Counted from the first letter of the stretch, positions 25,794 through 34,389 are shown. The stretch: 64,000 nt of DNA from an uncultured Roseobacter sp. (GCF_947496515.1 NZ_CANMDB010000010.1:124001-188000), one strand, 5' to 3'. The notes: generated by a model not told the origin, from the letters alone. A program made the numbers and translations.

Positions 25794-26258
25794 TCAGAAA
25801 AAGATCTCTCTCGGTGTGAAGACATTCAGCAGTTGCGCGAAAAGACCGTACATGACCGCCATGAAACCAGCGGTGATCAGGATCCGTTTGAGCCAGCTTT
25901 TGATGTCAGAATGCGGTGCCGGATCGTAGAGCGATAGCAGGACGAAAAACGCAGCACCCGTGGCGGTATAAAACCCGAGCGCCTTGGCGGCCCAGTAGAT
26001 GTAGACGATCGCGACACCCAGCCCGGGCAGCATCCGGCGCAGAGCCACGCCACTGATCCCGTTGCCGACCTTTGTCCGGCCCAGCACCGCCTTGACGAAG
26101 GTCCAGACAGCCAGCACAGCAAAGACCGACGCGATGAGCCGCGGAAAGATGAACGCATCCGCGGGTTCCTGCGTAAAGCTGATATAGGCGATGCTGATGC
26201 CAATCGCAGCAATCAGTCCGGACGCCGCGATATGCTGGGTGCGGGGCAGATCGGTCAT
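25794..26258 (-). CDS. tctB: TctB-like small membrane subunit of a TTT transporter
   Basis: A 154-residue protein with four predicted membrane helices (LIAAIGISIAYISFT, LIASVFAVLAVWTFV, GLGVAIVYIYWAAKALGF, ILITAGFMAVMYGLFAQLL), the usual size and form of TctB. It overlaps the tctA stop by 4 bp. TctB has no conserved catalytic residues and works with TctA as the membrane part of the importer. Confidence 0.88.
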   Translation of the reverse strand: MTDLPRTQHIAASGLIAAIGISIAYISFTQEPADAFIFPRLIASVFAVLAVWTFVKAVLGRTKVGNGISGVALRRMLPGLGVAIVYIYWAAKALGFYTATGAAFFVLLSLYDPAPHSDIKSWLKRILITAGFMAVMYGLFAQLLNVFTPREIFF

Positions 26259-27784
26259 GACAGCGCCTCCTCCTTGGCGACCGCGTCGTCCTTGGTGGTA
26301 TAGCGGCGGGCCGTGATCTCCATCCAGACCGAATAGCTGACCGAGGCCAGGACGATCAGGATCAGCAGCCAGTTCAGCCAGCCGGTGAAGAAATAGGCGC
26401 CCGTGCCCACGGTGGCATTTGCGATCATTGAGCCCTGGATGAAGTTCGCCTCTGCAATGGGCCCGAGGATCAGGCCGAGAACCAGCGGGGCCGCCGAAAA
26501 GCCGAAGCGTTCGAGAAAATACATCGCGATCCCAAGTGTGGCCATGACATAGACGTCACCCATGGAGTTCTGCACCGAGTAGCTGCCAAAGACGGCAAGG
26601 CCCAGCACGGTTGCGGCCATAACCGCATGGGGCACCCGGGCGACGCTGGCGGCGAGCCCCGCGATGTAGAGCCCGAGCACACACATCAGGATCTGGCCTA
26701 TGAGCATGGAGTTGATGAAGGTCCAGGCCACCTGCGGGTAGTTCATGAAGAGATCCGGGCCGGGAAAGATCCCGTGGATCAAGAGCCCGCCCAGCAGCAC
26801 CGCAGCCGTCGGCGAGCCCGGGATCGATAGCGTGAGCAGGGGCACCAGCGACGGGCCCACCATGGCGTTATTGGCGCTTTCCGCCGCGATCACGCCTTCG
26901 CTGTGGCCGGTCCCGAACTTCTCGCTCTCCCGGCTGAATTTCTTGGACTGGTCATAGGCCACAAGCCCCGCGATCTGCCCGCCTACGCCGGGGATCAGCC
27001 CGATGATCGACCCGGTGAGTGTCCCGATGGCAAGGGCCGTCTTGCGCCTGAACACCTCGATAAAGGCCAGCCGGATGGGGTGTCGCTCGACGCTGATCAC
27101 CTCGGCATCCTCGCTGGAGCGACCCTTGGTGAACATGGTGATCACCTGCGGGATGGCAAAGAGCCCGATCAGGGCCGGTATCACGTTGATGCCGCCGCTG
27201 ACCGACGGGTGAAAGATGAACCGCTGCGCCCCCATGATGTCGTCAAACCCGATGGTGGCGAGCCACAGCCCGATGCAGCCCGACAGCAACCCCTTGACCA
27301 CCGAACTGGAATCAAGCGTGCCGATCACGGTCACCCCCAGAATGGCTAGCCAGAAAAGATGCGACGGCCCGAAGGCCAGCGCCCACCCGGCCAGAACCGG
27401 TGTCAGAAAGATCAACAGGAACACACCGAAGAGGCCCCCCACGGCGGAGGCCAGAAACGACAGCTGTAGGGCCTTGGCCCCTTCGCCCTTGGTGGCCATC
27501 GTATGCCCGTCCAGTGTCGTGGCGATATTGGCGGGCGCACCCGGGATCTTGAGCAGGATGGCACTCACAGCACCCCCCGCCACGGTGGAGGTATAGGCGG
27601 CCCCCAGCAGGATCAGCCCCTGCTGCGGTTCCAGCTTGAAGGTAAAGGGGATGAGCAGCGCCACCGCCATGGTCGGTGACAGACCCGGCGTTGCCCCCAG
27701 GATCAACCCGCCGACGGTGCCAAGCAGCAGCAGGCCGAAGTTTATGGGCGTGAACACATCGCCGAGGTAGAACAGAAACTCCAT
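26255..27784 (-). CDS. tctA: TctA-like large membrane subunit of a TTT transporter
   Basis: A 509-residue protein with about twelve membrane helices and the TctA signatures LILGATPGLSPTMAVALLIP near residue 27 and IGLIPGVGGQIAGLVAYDQSK around residue 265. It forms the ion-driven channel of the importer. The ATG at 27784 has GGGAGGAG nine bases upstream; a TTG nine bases earlier touches this SD and is unlikely. As the first gene of the operon it faces the divergent LacI regulator. Confidence 0.92.
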   Translation of the reverse strand: MEFLFYLGDVFTPINFGLLLLGTVGGLILGATPGLSPTMAVALLIPFTFKLEPQQGLILLGAAYTSTVAGGAVSAILLKIPGAPANIATTLDGHTMATKGEGAKALQLSFLASAVGGLFGVFLLIFLTPVLAGWALAFGPSHLFWLAILGVTVIGTLDSSSVVKGLLSGCIGLWLATIGFDDIMGAQRFIFHPSVSGGINVIPALIGLFAIPQVITMFTKGRSSEDAEVISVERHPIRLAFIEVFRRKTALAIGTLTGSIIGLIPGVGGQIAGLVAYDQSKKFSRESEKFGTGHSEGVIAAESANNAMVGPSLVPLLTLSIPGSPTAAVLLGGLLIHGIFPGPDLFMNYPQVAWTFINSMLIGQILMCVLGLYIAGLAASVARVPHAVMAATVLGLAVFGSYSVQNSMGDVYVMATLGIAMYFLERFGFSAAPLVLGLILGPIAEANFIQGSMIANATVGTGAYFFTGWLNWLLILIVLASVSYSVWMEITARRYTTKDDAVAKEEALS

Positions 27785-27831
27785 CCGGCCCAACTCCTCC
27801 CAAACTCAGGCTTGACGTCTTACGCTAAGCG

Positions 27832-27859
27832 ATGAAAATAGTTTTGCAAATGTTTTCAT
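27832..27859. promoter_or_regulatory. Probable operator palindrome of the LacI-type regulator
   Basis: In the tctA-lacI divergent gap an imperfect 28-bp dyad runs from ATGAAAATAGTT to AAATGTTTTCAT around a TTGC centre. Nine of twelve positions pair between the arms, the style of operators used by LacI-family proteins. It lies 48 bp from tctA and 25 bp from the regulator start, so it could control both. Confidence 0.55.
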
Positions 27860-27883
27860 AAATCCCGCAAACCCGTGTGTTAA

Positions 27884-28915
27884 ATGGCTGATAAAAATCC
27901 GAAAAAAGCGGATATCATCACGGTGGCCAAGGCCGCCCGGGTATCTGCCTCAACGGTGTCGCGATACTTCAACCACCCCGATTTGCTCAAACCGGCGACG
28001 CGCAAAAGGATCGATACTGCGGTCCGGCGCACGGGCTACATCCGTAACCGCGCGGCACAAACCATCCACGGGATCCGGTCAGGCACCATTGGCGTGCTGA
28101 TCCCGACGCTCGATCACGCGATCTTTGCCGAAGTGGTACAAGCATTCTCGGACACGGTCGCGGCACAGGGGTTCACGATCCTGCTGGCTTCGCACGGATA
28201 TGACCTGCAGCGCGAATACGCGATCCTGCGCAAGTTTCTCGAACACCGGGTCGACGGTGTGGTGCTGACCGGGCTGGATCATGACGAGGCCGTGTTTCAA
28301 TTGATCGACAGCCAAAGGATCCCCTGCGTGCTGATGTGGAACTATTCGAAGGGCGCGCGCTACCCTGCGATTGGCGCGGACAACGCGCTGGCAGGCAGGC
28401 TGATCGCCGAGCATGTGCTGTCGCTCGGTCACAAAAAGATCGCATGTATGTTCGCGCCAACCGAAGGAAACGACCGGGCGCTGGCGCGGCGCGACACTGT
28501 CATGAACACACTGCGCGCGTCGGGCATCGAGGTCCCGGAGCATTGGGCGCTGCAGACCCGCTACAGCATTTCTGATTCCAAACAGGACGCGCGGCGGCTT
28601 TTTTCGCGCGAGATACTGCCCACCGCCGTGATCTGCGGGAACGACATTCTGGCGACCGGTGCAATGCTCGGTGCAGTGTCCTGCGGATTGCGTGTGCCGG
28701 ACGATGTGTCGATTGTGGGGATCGGTGACTTCAAAGGATCCTCCGAGTTTGAACCCGCACTGACAACTGTACGGCTTCCGGCGCGCCGGATCGGGCAGGA
28801 AGCAGGCCGGCAACTGGCGGCCACCATAGTGCAGACGGACGAACAGCCCGGTACCAGCCTGCACTGCACACCTGAGTTGATCGTGCGCCGTTCAAGCGCG
28901 CCGCCGCGCCCCTGA
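27884..28915 (+). CDS. LacI-family transcriptional regulator of the TTT/ligase operon
   Basis: A 343-residue LacI/GalR-type regulator. The N-terminal helix-turn-helix reads ITVAKAARVSASTVSRYFNH, and the hinge and periplasmic-binding-protein-like core follow (SGTIGVLIPTLDHAIFAEVV, DGVVLTGLDHDEAV, PTAVICGNDILATGAM, VSIVGIGDFKGSS). It is divergent from tctA with a dyad in between, so it most likely controls uptake and breakdown of the transported carboxylate. The effector is unknown. Confidence 0.88.
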   Translation: MADKNPKKADIITVAKAARVSASTVSRYFNHPDLLKPATRKRIDTAVRRTGYIRNRAAQTIHGIRSGTIGVLIPTLDHAIFAEVVQAFSDTVAAQGFTILLASHGYDLQREYAILRKFLEHRVDGVVLTGLDHDEAVFQLIDSQRIPCVLMWNYSKGARYPAIGADNALAGRLIAEHVLSLGHKKIACMFAPTEGNDRALARRDTVMNTLRASGIEVPEHWALQTRYSISDSKQDARRLFSREILPTAVICGNDILATGAMLGAVSCGLRVPDDVSIVGIGDFKGSSEFEPALTTVRLPARRIGQEAGRQLAATIVQTDEQPGTSLHCTPELIVRRSSAPPRP

Positions 28916-29340
28916 GCAAACGGATTTGACGTCCTTGGTAACGACCCGCAACGGTCTTGCAGACCTTCCACATCGGGGAGACCGCCTCTTCACCCGAAGG
29001 GCTTCTATCGACACATTTTACTTTGTGCATATCGGTGAGAAGACACTGACCATCATTGCCCGCTCGTTGAAGACCTGAGGTCAGCATGGCTCGGTTCAAG
29101 ACAATCACCCGTAAGAAACCCCGTCCCGATGGCACGGGGCCTTACCGCCTGATGGGTATCCGCATCATGGGTCTTTGCATCTCCGGCCAGACATCGGGCT
29201 AGATGCTCCGCGTGAACCGTCACGCTAGTAGATCTGCATCCTCGCGTGACCGAAGTGTTGTGCCGCGATGCGAGGCTTTTGACCCTGAATCATGACGCGG
29301 CCCAACCCGCGCGCGGATCGACAGCAGAGGTAAACCGCAG
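28916..29340. other. Intergenic stretch without supported genes
   Basis: This 425-bp gap lies between the lacI-type gene and the end of the convergent SDR gene. It holds a short basic reading frame of 38 codons (29086-29202, starting MARFKTITRKKPRPDG) that has no SD or recognisable family. I see no tRNA, repeat or clear terminator. Confidence 0.4.
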
Positions 29341-30066
29341 TCAGATATGCTGGCCGCCGTTGATTTCGATCTCGGTGCCGGTCACATAGGACGCCTTGTC
29401 CGAGCAGAGGAAATAGATCACATCGGCGACTTCTTCCGTCTGCCCGATGCGGCGCAGGGGCAGGCCTGCAACGATCTCATCCGTTCCCGGCGACAGGATG
29501 GAGGTTTCAATCTCGCCCGGTGCAATGGCATTCACCCGAACACCGCGCGGTCCGAAATCATGGGCCATCTCGCGTGTCAGCGCTGCCAGCGCGGCCTTTG
29601 AGGTTGCATAGGCCGCACCCGCAAAGGGATGCACCCGGGAGCCTGCAATCGACGTCACATTCACCACCGCCCCGCCTGCCTCGGCCAGTTCTTCAATCAA
29701 ACCGCGCGCCAGCACGATCGGGGCAAAGAAATTGACGTGAAAGACCTTCCCCCATGTCATCAGATCCGTATCCAGCGTGTTCAGCCGCCCGCCCTGCGCG
29801 CTTTTGGGCGAAATGCCCGCATTGCTCACCAACCCATGCAAGGGGCCGTCCAGACGTTCGCGGATCACCTCGACCGCGTTGATCGTTTCGGCCGGATCGG
29901 ACAGATCCAGCTGGATGTGGTTATCCTCGCCCCCGGGCCAGGGGCAGTTCGCGTCGAAGGGTTGACGCGAACAGGTGATCACCCGCCACCCTTCGCTGGA
30001 GAATTTCTTGACGGTCGAATGACCGATACCGCGGCTTGCGCCCGTCAACAGGAGTGTCTTGGACAT
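29341..30066 (-). CDS. Short-chain dehydrogenase/reductase
   Basis: A 241-residue classical SDR. The NAD(P)-binding motif is TGASRGIGHS near the N-terminus, then GLVSNAGIS. The catalytic triad is Ser in VVNVTSIAGS with Tyr and Lys in YATSKAALA. The C-terminus SYVTGTEIEINGGQHI is typical. The ATG at 30066 has GGAG eight bases upstream; the longer frame to 30111 lacks this. It resembles 3-oxoacyl reductase-type SDRs, but the substrate cannot be told. It is just downstream of the ABC-like membrane gene on the same strand, with an 87-bp gap. Confidence 0.85.
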   Translation of the reverse strand: MSKTLLLTGASRGIGHSTVKKFSSEGWRVITCSRQPFDANCPWPGGEDNHIQLDLSDPAETINAVEVIRERLDGPLHGLVSNAGISPKSAQGGRLNTLDTDLMTWGKVFHVNFFAPIVLARGLIEELAEAGGAVVNVTSIAGSRVHPFAGAAYATSKAALAALTREMAHDFGPRGVRVNAIAPGEIETSILSPGTDEIVAGLPLRRIGQTEEVADVIYFLCSDKASYVTGTEIEINGGQHI

Positions 30067-30153
30067 CAAAGGGGCTCCGTGCTGTAAAGGGTTTGTGCCA
30101 GTAGACAGCACCGGTGACGCAACGCAATGCCCGATGCAGAGATTGACCGGAAA

Positions 30154-30963
30154 TCATTGCGGAGGGCGGTGCGGCCCTGCCAGATCCCGTGCGACGGCGG
30201 CAGCACTCTTGCGGTTTTCCTGAAACAGGCTGGCCGCGGTAGCGAGGTTTCGGACCTGCAGCAGGATCAGGACAATGAGAACCAGCGCCGCGAGGGCATC
30301 TCGGTCCGCCACAAGACCGCTGGCCACGAACACGAGCGCGATCATCGTGAGCATAAAGAGCAGACCCAGTGTTGCGTCAATGACGACAAAGCGCAGATAG
30401 CACTGCCTGTAGGTGCCGAGTCGCGCCAACCGGTCGGACAGGGGCGCTGCGTGACCGTCCAGCAGCATGTTGCGCGCGCTGCGCACCCGTCCGATCATCC
30501 GACCACGCCAGCGCACGTAGACAAGCAGCGGTGCCGCCGCCAGCGCGACGCCACCGATCACCAGCACCGAAGAGACCGGATCCAGACGGTAGAGCTGGAT
30601 CAGGTAGATCAGGCTCGCAAAAGTCTGCCCCGGCACAAAGACGTAGAACCCGATCACACCCACTGCGAGGGTCACGTCGTTGTTGGCACGGGAGGCGGGA
30701 ATCCCGGGGATCTCCATCAGGCGCGCGCGCAGGTCGATGTCCACCTTGGCGCTGGCGTAGTTCGACAGGAACCCCGTGGCATAGGCCGCCAGCACACCCG
30801 CGGCGAAAATCAGCGCAAAAGCGGAGGCTACGGTGCCTCCCTCCTGCCCGGTACGCAGCATTGACAGCCCAAAGAGGTTGATCGCGACCGTCACGATTTG
30901 CAGCACCGCACCGGCGATGATTTCAACCCAAACGCTCCGGGTGATTGTCTGTGCGAATGACAC
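30154..30963 (-). CDS. ABC-exporter-like membrane domain protein without ATPase domain
   Basis: A 269-residue membrane protein with about six hydrophobic helices, starting at GTG with a strong GGAGAGG Shine-Dalgarno. The stretch ASAKVDIDLRARLMEIPGIP followed by helices resembles the transmembrane domain of type I ABC exporters, in which a short coupling segment contacts the ATPase. No Walker A, signature or Walker B motif follows, so it would need a separate ATPase or serve another role. It lies downstream of the TOMM operon on the same strand, about 750 bp beyond the GNAT gene. A part in export or immunity is possible but unproven. Confidence 0.55.
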   Translation of the reverse strand: MSFAQTITRSVWVEIIAGAVLQIVTVAINLFGLSMLRTGQEGGTVASAFALIFAAGVLAAYATGFLSNYASAKVDIDLRARLMEIPGIPASRANNDVTLAVGVIGFYVFVPGQTFASLIYLIQLYRLDPVSSVLVIGGVALAAAPLLVYVRWRGRMIGRVRSARNMLLDGHAAPLSDRLARLGTYRQCYLRFVVIDATLGLLFMLTMIALVFVASGLVADRDALAALVLIVLILLQVRNLATAASLFQENRKSAAAVARDLAGPHRPPQ

Positions 30964-31202
30964 CGCAGCGCCTCTCCTGTCCGCTCATTGGGTTAAGAGT
31001 ATCGCGCCAGAACACCGGTGGACGGGCCCTCCGAATGATGAGCGGCAGCCCGCAGACGCGGCGGCGGTTGAGCAGCGGTAATCTGCCGGGCGGAAAGCGC
31101 CTTGTGACGGCGGCAACCGACCGCCAACCGGCACCGCGGTAACGGGCCGGAACACGCCGCTTGCGTCCTCAGAAAGCGCTTTTTTAAGCCTCCGCACGAC
31201 CA

Positions 31203-31421
31203 ATGGGTAGACTGGCGACGCGTCCCCGAAAGCTGCCAAAACGGGCCTTCATGCCAATCGCCTATGCCCTCACCGCCACTCTCGTTCTCGCTCTTTTCGT
31301 GTCGTTTTCAGCGGCCCTGACGGACGCCGTCCGGGATCGCGCCGCGCACACCGCTGCGTGCAACATCCTGCCGTCGCTGTCAGCGCAGACGCGGCTTTCC
31401 TGCGCTGGCGGCGCCAACTGA
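31203..31421 (+). CDS. Hypothetical small membrane-anchored protein
   Basis: A 72-residue open frame with a basic start (RLATRPRKLPKR) and one hydrophobic helix (AYALTATLVLALFVSFSAAL), then a short tail ending near CNILPSLSAQTRLSCAGG. Translation could also start at the ATG at 31251, which leaves 56 residues. There is no good SD. Its stop overlaps the ATG of the next plus-strand frame as TGATG, the main support that it is real. Function unknown. Confidence 0.35.
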   Translation: MGRLATRPRKLPKRAFMPIAYALTATLVLALFVSFSAALTDAVRDRAAHTAACNILPSLSAQTRLSCAGGAN

Positions 31422-31825
31422 TGCGGCTGCATCCCGCGCGGGACCGACCGTGTGTGGACCGCGATGTCCTGCCGTTCATGAGGCGTATCGCAAAAGAGCG
31501 CTATCCCCATCTTGCCTTTGATGAGGTCCGCGCGCGGACCTGGCTGTTCAGCTTTCACACTCCTGATGACCGTGCCGAGTTGCACTGGTTTGCACCCGAC
31601 GTATTGATTGCACTCCGGAAGGAGCGGTTTTCAGTCACTTGCACCACGATCTGGCGGGCCAGCGTCTTTGCGACAGAGACCACCGAGGTGACAGGGATCC
31701 TGTCCGGGATCATGAAGGATCGTGACGCGCCGATATGCCTGCTTTGCGAGCGGGAGACCGGGGGTGTTTTCCTTGGCCATCAGTATCTTCTGAGCGCATC
31801 AGATACGTGCGCTGAACCGGCCTGA
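31421..31825 (+). CDS. Hypothetical protein opposing the end of the TOMM operon
   Basis: A 134-residue frame starting at the TGATG junction with the previous gene. It contains a protein-like central part (RTWLFSFHTPDDRAELHWF, TCTTIWRASVFATETTEVTG), and its third-codon composition is GC-rich but less biased than its neighbours. The last 116 bp overlap, on the opposite strand, the C-terminal tail of the GNAT gene, so at least one of the two tails may be unconserved. I recognise no family. Confidence 0.42.
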   Translation: MRLHPARDRPCVDRDVLPFMRRIAKERYPHLAFDEVRARTWLFSFHTPDDRAELHWFAPDVLIALRKERFSVTCTTIWRASVFATETTEVTGILSGIMKDRDAPICLLCERETGGVFLGHQYLLSASDTCAEPA

Positions 31826-32249
31826 ACCCAAAGGCGCGCAGCAGACGGTCCGAGGACTGCAGCCGCACACCGGAGGACACACCGAACTCCACCGCATCTA
31901 CCCGGTGGCTGTGCGCCCAGGTCAGGAAGCTGCGGATCAATCGGGGGCCGGTCAGGCTGCCCGCGCGCTGATGTGTCACGAAGGTAAAGACGTTGATGGC
32001 GCGTCGACCCAGAACCCAGTCAAGATCGTCTATCTCTGCGACCATCACACCGCAGACGGCAGTATCGCGACCCCGCGCGATCACACCCAGCCGGGGCTTG
32101 TCCTGATCGTATATCACCCGCCGAGCCATGGCCTCGACGGCAGCGGGATCCAGCCCAAAGGCCTGCCATTCGGATTCCTCCAGCATCTCCCGTGCCGCTT
32201 GTGTAACATCGGCAATATCAGCGGGCTTGAGCGGGCAAAGCGACGTCAC
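31710..32249 (-). CDS. GNAT-family acetyltransferase of the TOMM operon
   Basis: A 179-residue protein with a GNAT-like fold: an N-terminal helix pair (DVTQAAREMLEESEWQAFGL), strand region LGVIARGRDTAVCGVMVAEI, the probable acetyl-CoA segment FVTHQRAGSLTGPRLIRSFL, and a final strand GFRPVQRTYLMR. The start is GTG, overlapping the previous stop as GTGA, so it is coupled to the upstream gene; the longer ATG frame to 32501 lies inside that gene. In RiPP clusters GNAT enzymes cap the peptide N-terminus or a side chain. It is the last gene of the tightly packed operon. Confidence 0.65.
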   Translation of the reverse strand: MTSLCPLKPADIADVTQAAREMLEESEWQAFGLDPAAVEAMARRVIYDQDKPRLGVIARGRDTAVCGVMVAEIDDLDWVLGRRAINVFTFVTHQRAGSLTGPRLIRSFLTWAHSHRVDAVEFGVSSGVRLQSSDRLLRAFGFRPVQRTYLMRSEDTDGQGKHPRSPARKAGISARHDPS

Positions 32250-33133
32250 GGCGTACACCAGAGCGTGCCGTCCGCCTCGATTTCGCGCGGTTTCACCGGG
32301 CATCGGGCATTGGCCTGCCAGCTTAACCGATGGATGATCCCATCGGTCGGCATCCCAGCCAACAGCGCTGGCACGTCTCCGGCCCTGGGGCGACCAACGA
32401 TCCCGACACTGCCGTCCTGGCTCAGCACCATCTGCCGCGCACCGCGACACAAGGAGAGACCCCGCGTGCCATCGGATAAATGGGCGGGCGAGACCTGCCA
32501 CCCGTCAAGCTCCAGCTGCACCGCCAGTGCGAATGTCTCGCGCGGCTCAGACAGCGCCTGGATCCAGACCGCCTCCCCGACCTCTTCCCATCGCGGCCAT
32601 ACTGTCCGGGGCCGCGGGGGCAGCGGGTAGACCGGGACTGCGGTGTATCTGTCCCCCTGCCGCGTGGCGCGGAATGTCATGCTCTCGCCCGCGAGCCGGA
32701 GCGCGAAATAGGCGTGATCCGCCGTGATCGGCGGCACGGCAGCTGTCGCCGGTGCCAGATGGACCTCGAGCGTCTGCGCGCCCTGCCGCGGTGCTGCCGT
32801 GAGCATGGCGGTGATCAGCGGATCCTCCGCTCCAATATTGGCCGCGCTGCCAAACTCTTGCGTCCAGAGGGCAGCGCCCAGCCAGACAGCCCATTCGAAG
32901 TTCACCGGACCGTCGCGGGCACAGGATGCAACAGGGCGCGACAGTTCATAGAGCGCGTGGATCTGCGCCCGCGTCTCCGCTCGGGACCGCCTGAACCGGT
33001 GCAACAGATCCTTGAGCGCGGGGGGCACGGGCTGCTGCAACCGATGTTCGATTTGCGCGATCCGGTCCTGTCGCAGCGCGGTCTCATAGTCAGCGGCATC
33101 AAAGACCGGGTGGGTTTGGGTCGCGCCTAGCAT
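32246..33133 (-). CDS. Uncharacterised protein of the TOMM operon
   Basis: A 295-residue soluble protein that I cannot assign to a family. It starts MLGATQTHPVFDAADYETAL with the ATG overlapping the GS-like gene by 7 bp. Visible stretches include a helical N-terminus (RIAQIEHRLQQPVPPALKDL, LLHRFRRSRAETRAQIHALY), a middle part with FEWAVWLGAALWTQEFGSAA, and a beta-rich C-terminal half. There is no signal peptide or membrane helix. Its coupling to both neighbours suggests a role in maturing the peptide, such as a protease, scaffold or further tailoring enzyme. Confidence 0.6.
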   Translation of the reverse strand: MLGATQTHPVFDAADYETALRQDRIAQIEHRLQQPVPPALKDLLHRFRRSRAETRAQIHALYELSRPVASCARDGPVNFEWAVWLGAALWTQEFGSAANIGAEDPLITAMLTAAPRQGAQTLEVHLAPATAAVPPITADHAYFALRLAGESMTFRATRQGDRYTAVPVYPLPPRPRTVWPRWEEVGEAVWIQALSEPRETFALAVQLELDGWQVSPAHLSDGTRGLSLCRGARQMVLSQDGSVGIVGRPRAGDVPALLAGMPTDGIIHRLSWQANARCPVKPREIEADGTLWCTP

Positions 33134-34389
33134 CCCAGATGAAGCTGCATTTCCGCAACCGACGCGGACATTGCCAGCGCATCCAGCTCCCGGCACCGAA
33201 AGGCACGGTAGGCGGGGGCAAAACGCGGGTGCGCACCCGCCGCCTCCAGCACAGGGCCCAAGGCGTCCATCGCCTGATCAAGCAAGGGCCGCATGGCCAG
33301 CACCGGCGCATAGTCAGGCACAGGCATCGGCTCGGGCGCGCGCAGAAAGAGGCTGGCCAGGATCACGGTCAGCATCGCGTAAGGGTCGCCTGACGCATCG
33401 GGAAAACGCAGCTCGATCCGCCCCACATCTCCGCCGCCAGCGTGGATCAGACGGATCAACGCCCGTCGGTCCGCGTATCCCGCAACTGGACGACCGCCAA
33501 GCCCCTGCCGCATCATCCACAATCGTCTCAGCCCGGAGGGTGACGGGGTGCAGAACGCCGACAGGCTGGGGATGGCGGCCGCGAGCGTCCGCAGGATCCG
33601 CCGCCCCTCATCCGAGCGTCTGCCGCCGGTGTAGAGCATATCCTGCCCCGCACGACCGGCGGAGATATGGACATGCAGCCCGCTGCCGGGGCACCAGGAC
33701 AAGGGCAGCGGCATGAAGCTGGCGGTCAGCCCGTCGTGATCCGCCATCTCGTGTGTCGTGAGTTTCAGGACCGATAGCGCATCACAGGCCGCCACCGGCG
33801 GTTGCGGCGCCAGCGCGATTTCCTGCTGGCCGGGACCCGCTTCGTGATCGTGATGTGTCACGCCGACACCGCGCGCCGCCAATTGCTGCACGATCCGGCG
33901 ACGCAGCTTTGCGTGCCGGTCAAAAGGCGGGGGCCGAAACTGCATCCGCGGATAGCCGACCCGGTAGGGTTGCGGATCTGCGGCGTCACGCAGAACCATA
34001 TCGACGCTCTCCAGCCGGACCCGGCTGTGGCTGAGACCTGTCTCCACCTCCGCCTTCTCAAAGATGTAGAATTCTGCCTCCAGACCGATGCGCAGCTCGA
34101 TCCCCTGATCGGCCAGCAAACCGGTCACCCGACCGAGCATCGCCCGGCTGTCGAACCACGCAGGAGAGCCGTGGCGGGCGTGGGTGATGGTGCCGAACGC
34201 CAGCTCTGCCGTGGCCCCGAAGCTTGCGGCCGCGTCGGGGTGAAAGACAAGATCGCTGTGCTGAGGGCGGCACCATTCAGGCAGAACGGAGCCTGAGAAA
34301 CTGCCGGAGCTTTTCTGCGGTATGGTGCAGATCCGGCCCGCCATGTCGGTAAACACGAACGCAGGCTCCGGCGCATCATCCCCCATCAT
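33127..34389 (-). CDS. Glutamine-synthetase-like ligase of the TOMM operon
   Basis: A 420-residue protein of the glutamine synthetase superfamily. The metal and substrate motifs are present: GLEAEFYIFEKAE near residue 102 (ExE pair), HHDHEAGPGQQEIALAP near 179 (second pair of glutamates), GSGLHVHIS near 235 (metal histidine) and GRIELRFPDASGDPY later (phosphate-binding arginine region). It should therefore be able to activate a carboxylate with ATP and join it to an amine or ammonia. It resembles non-assimilatory GS relatives more than GlnA. It overlaps the gene before it by 14 bp. The substrate is probably the modified peptide, but this is inference. Confidence 0.75.
   Translation of the reverse strand: MMGDDAPEPAFVFTDMAGRICTIPQKSSGSFSGSVLPEWCRPQHSDLVFHPDAAASFGATAELAFGTITHARHGSPAWFDSRAMLGRVTGLLADQGIELRIGLEAEFYIFEKAEVETGLSHSRVRLESVDMVLRDAADPQPYRVGYPRMQFRPPPFDRHAKLRRRIVQQLAARGVGVTHHDHEAGPGQQEIALAPQPPVAACDALSVLKLTTHEMADHDGLTASFMPLPLSWCPGSGLHVHISAGRAGQDMLYTGGRRSDEGRRILRTLAAAIPSLSAFCTPSPSGLRRLWMMRQGLGGRPVAGYADRRALIRLIHAGGGDVGRIELRFPDASGDPYAMLTVILASLFLRAPEPMPVPDYAPVLAMRPLLDQAMDALGPVLEAAGAHPRFAPAYRAFRCRELDALAMSASVAEMQLHLGC

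Noticed and set aside
29086-29202. 38-codon basic reading frame
   Set aside because: No SD, no partner gene and no recognisable domain; chance is the simpler explanation.
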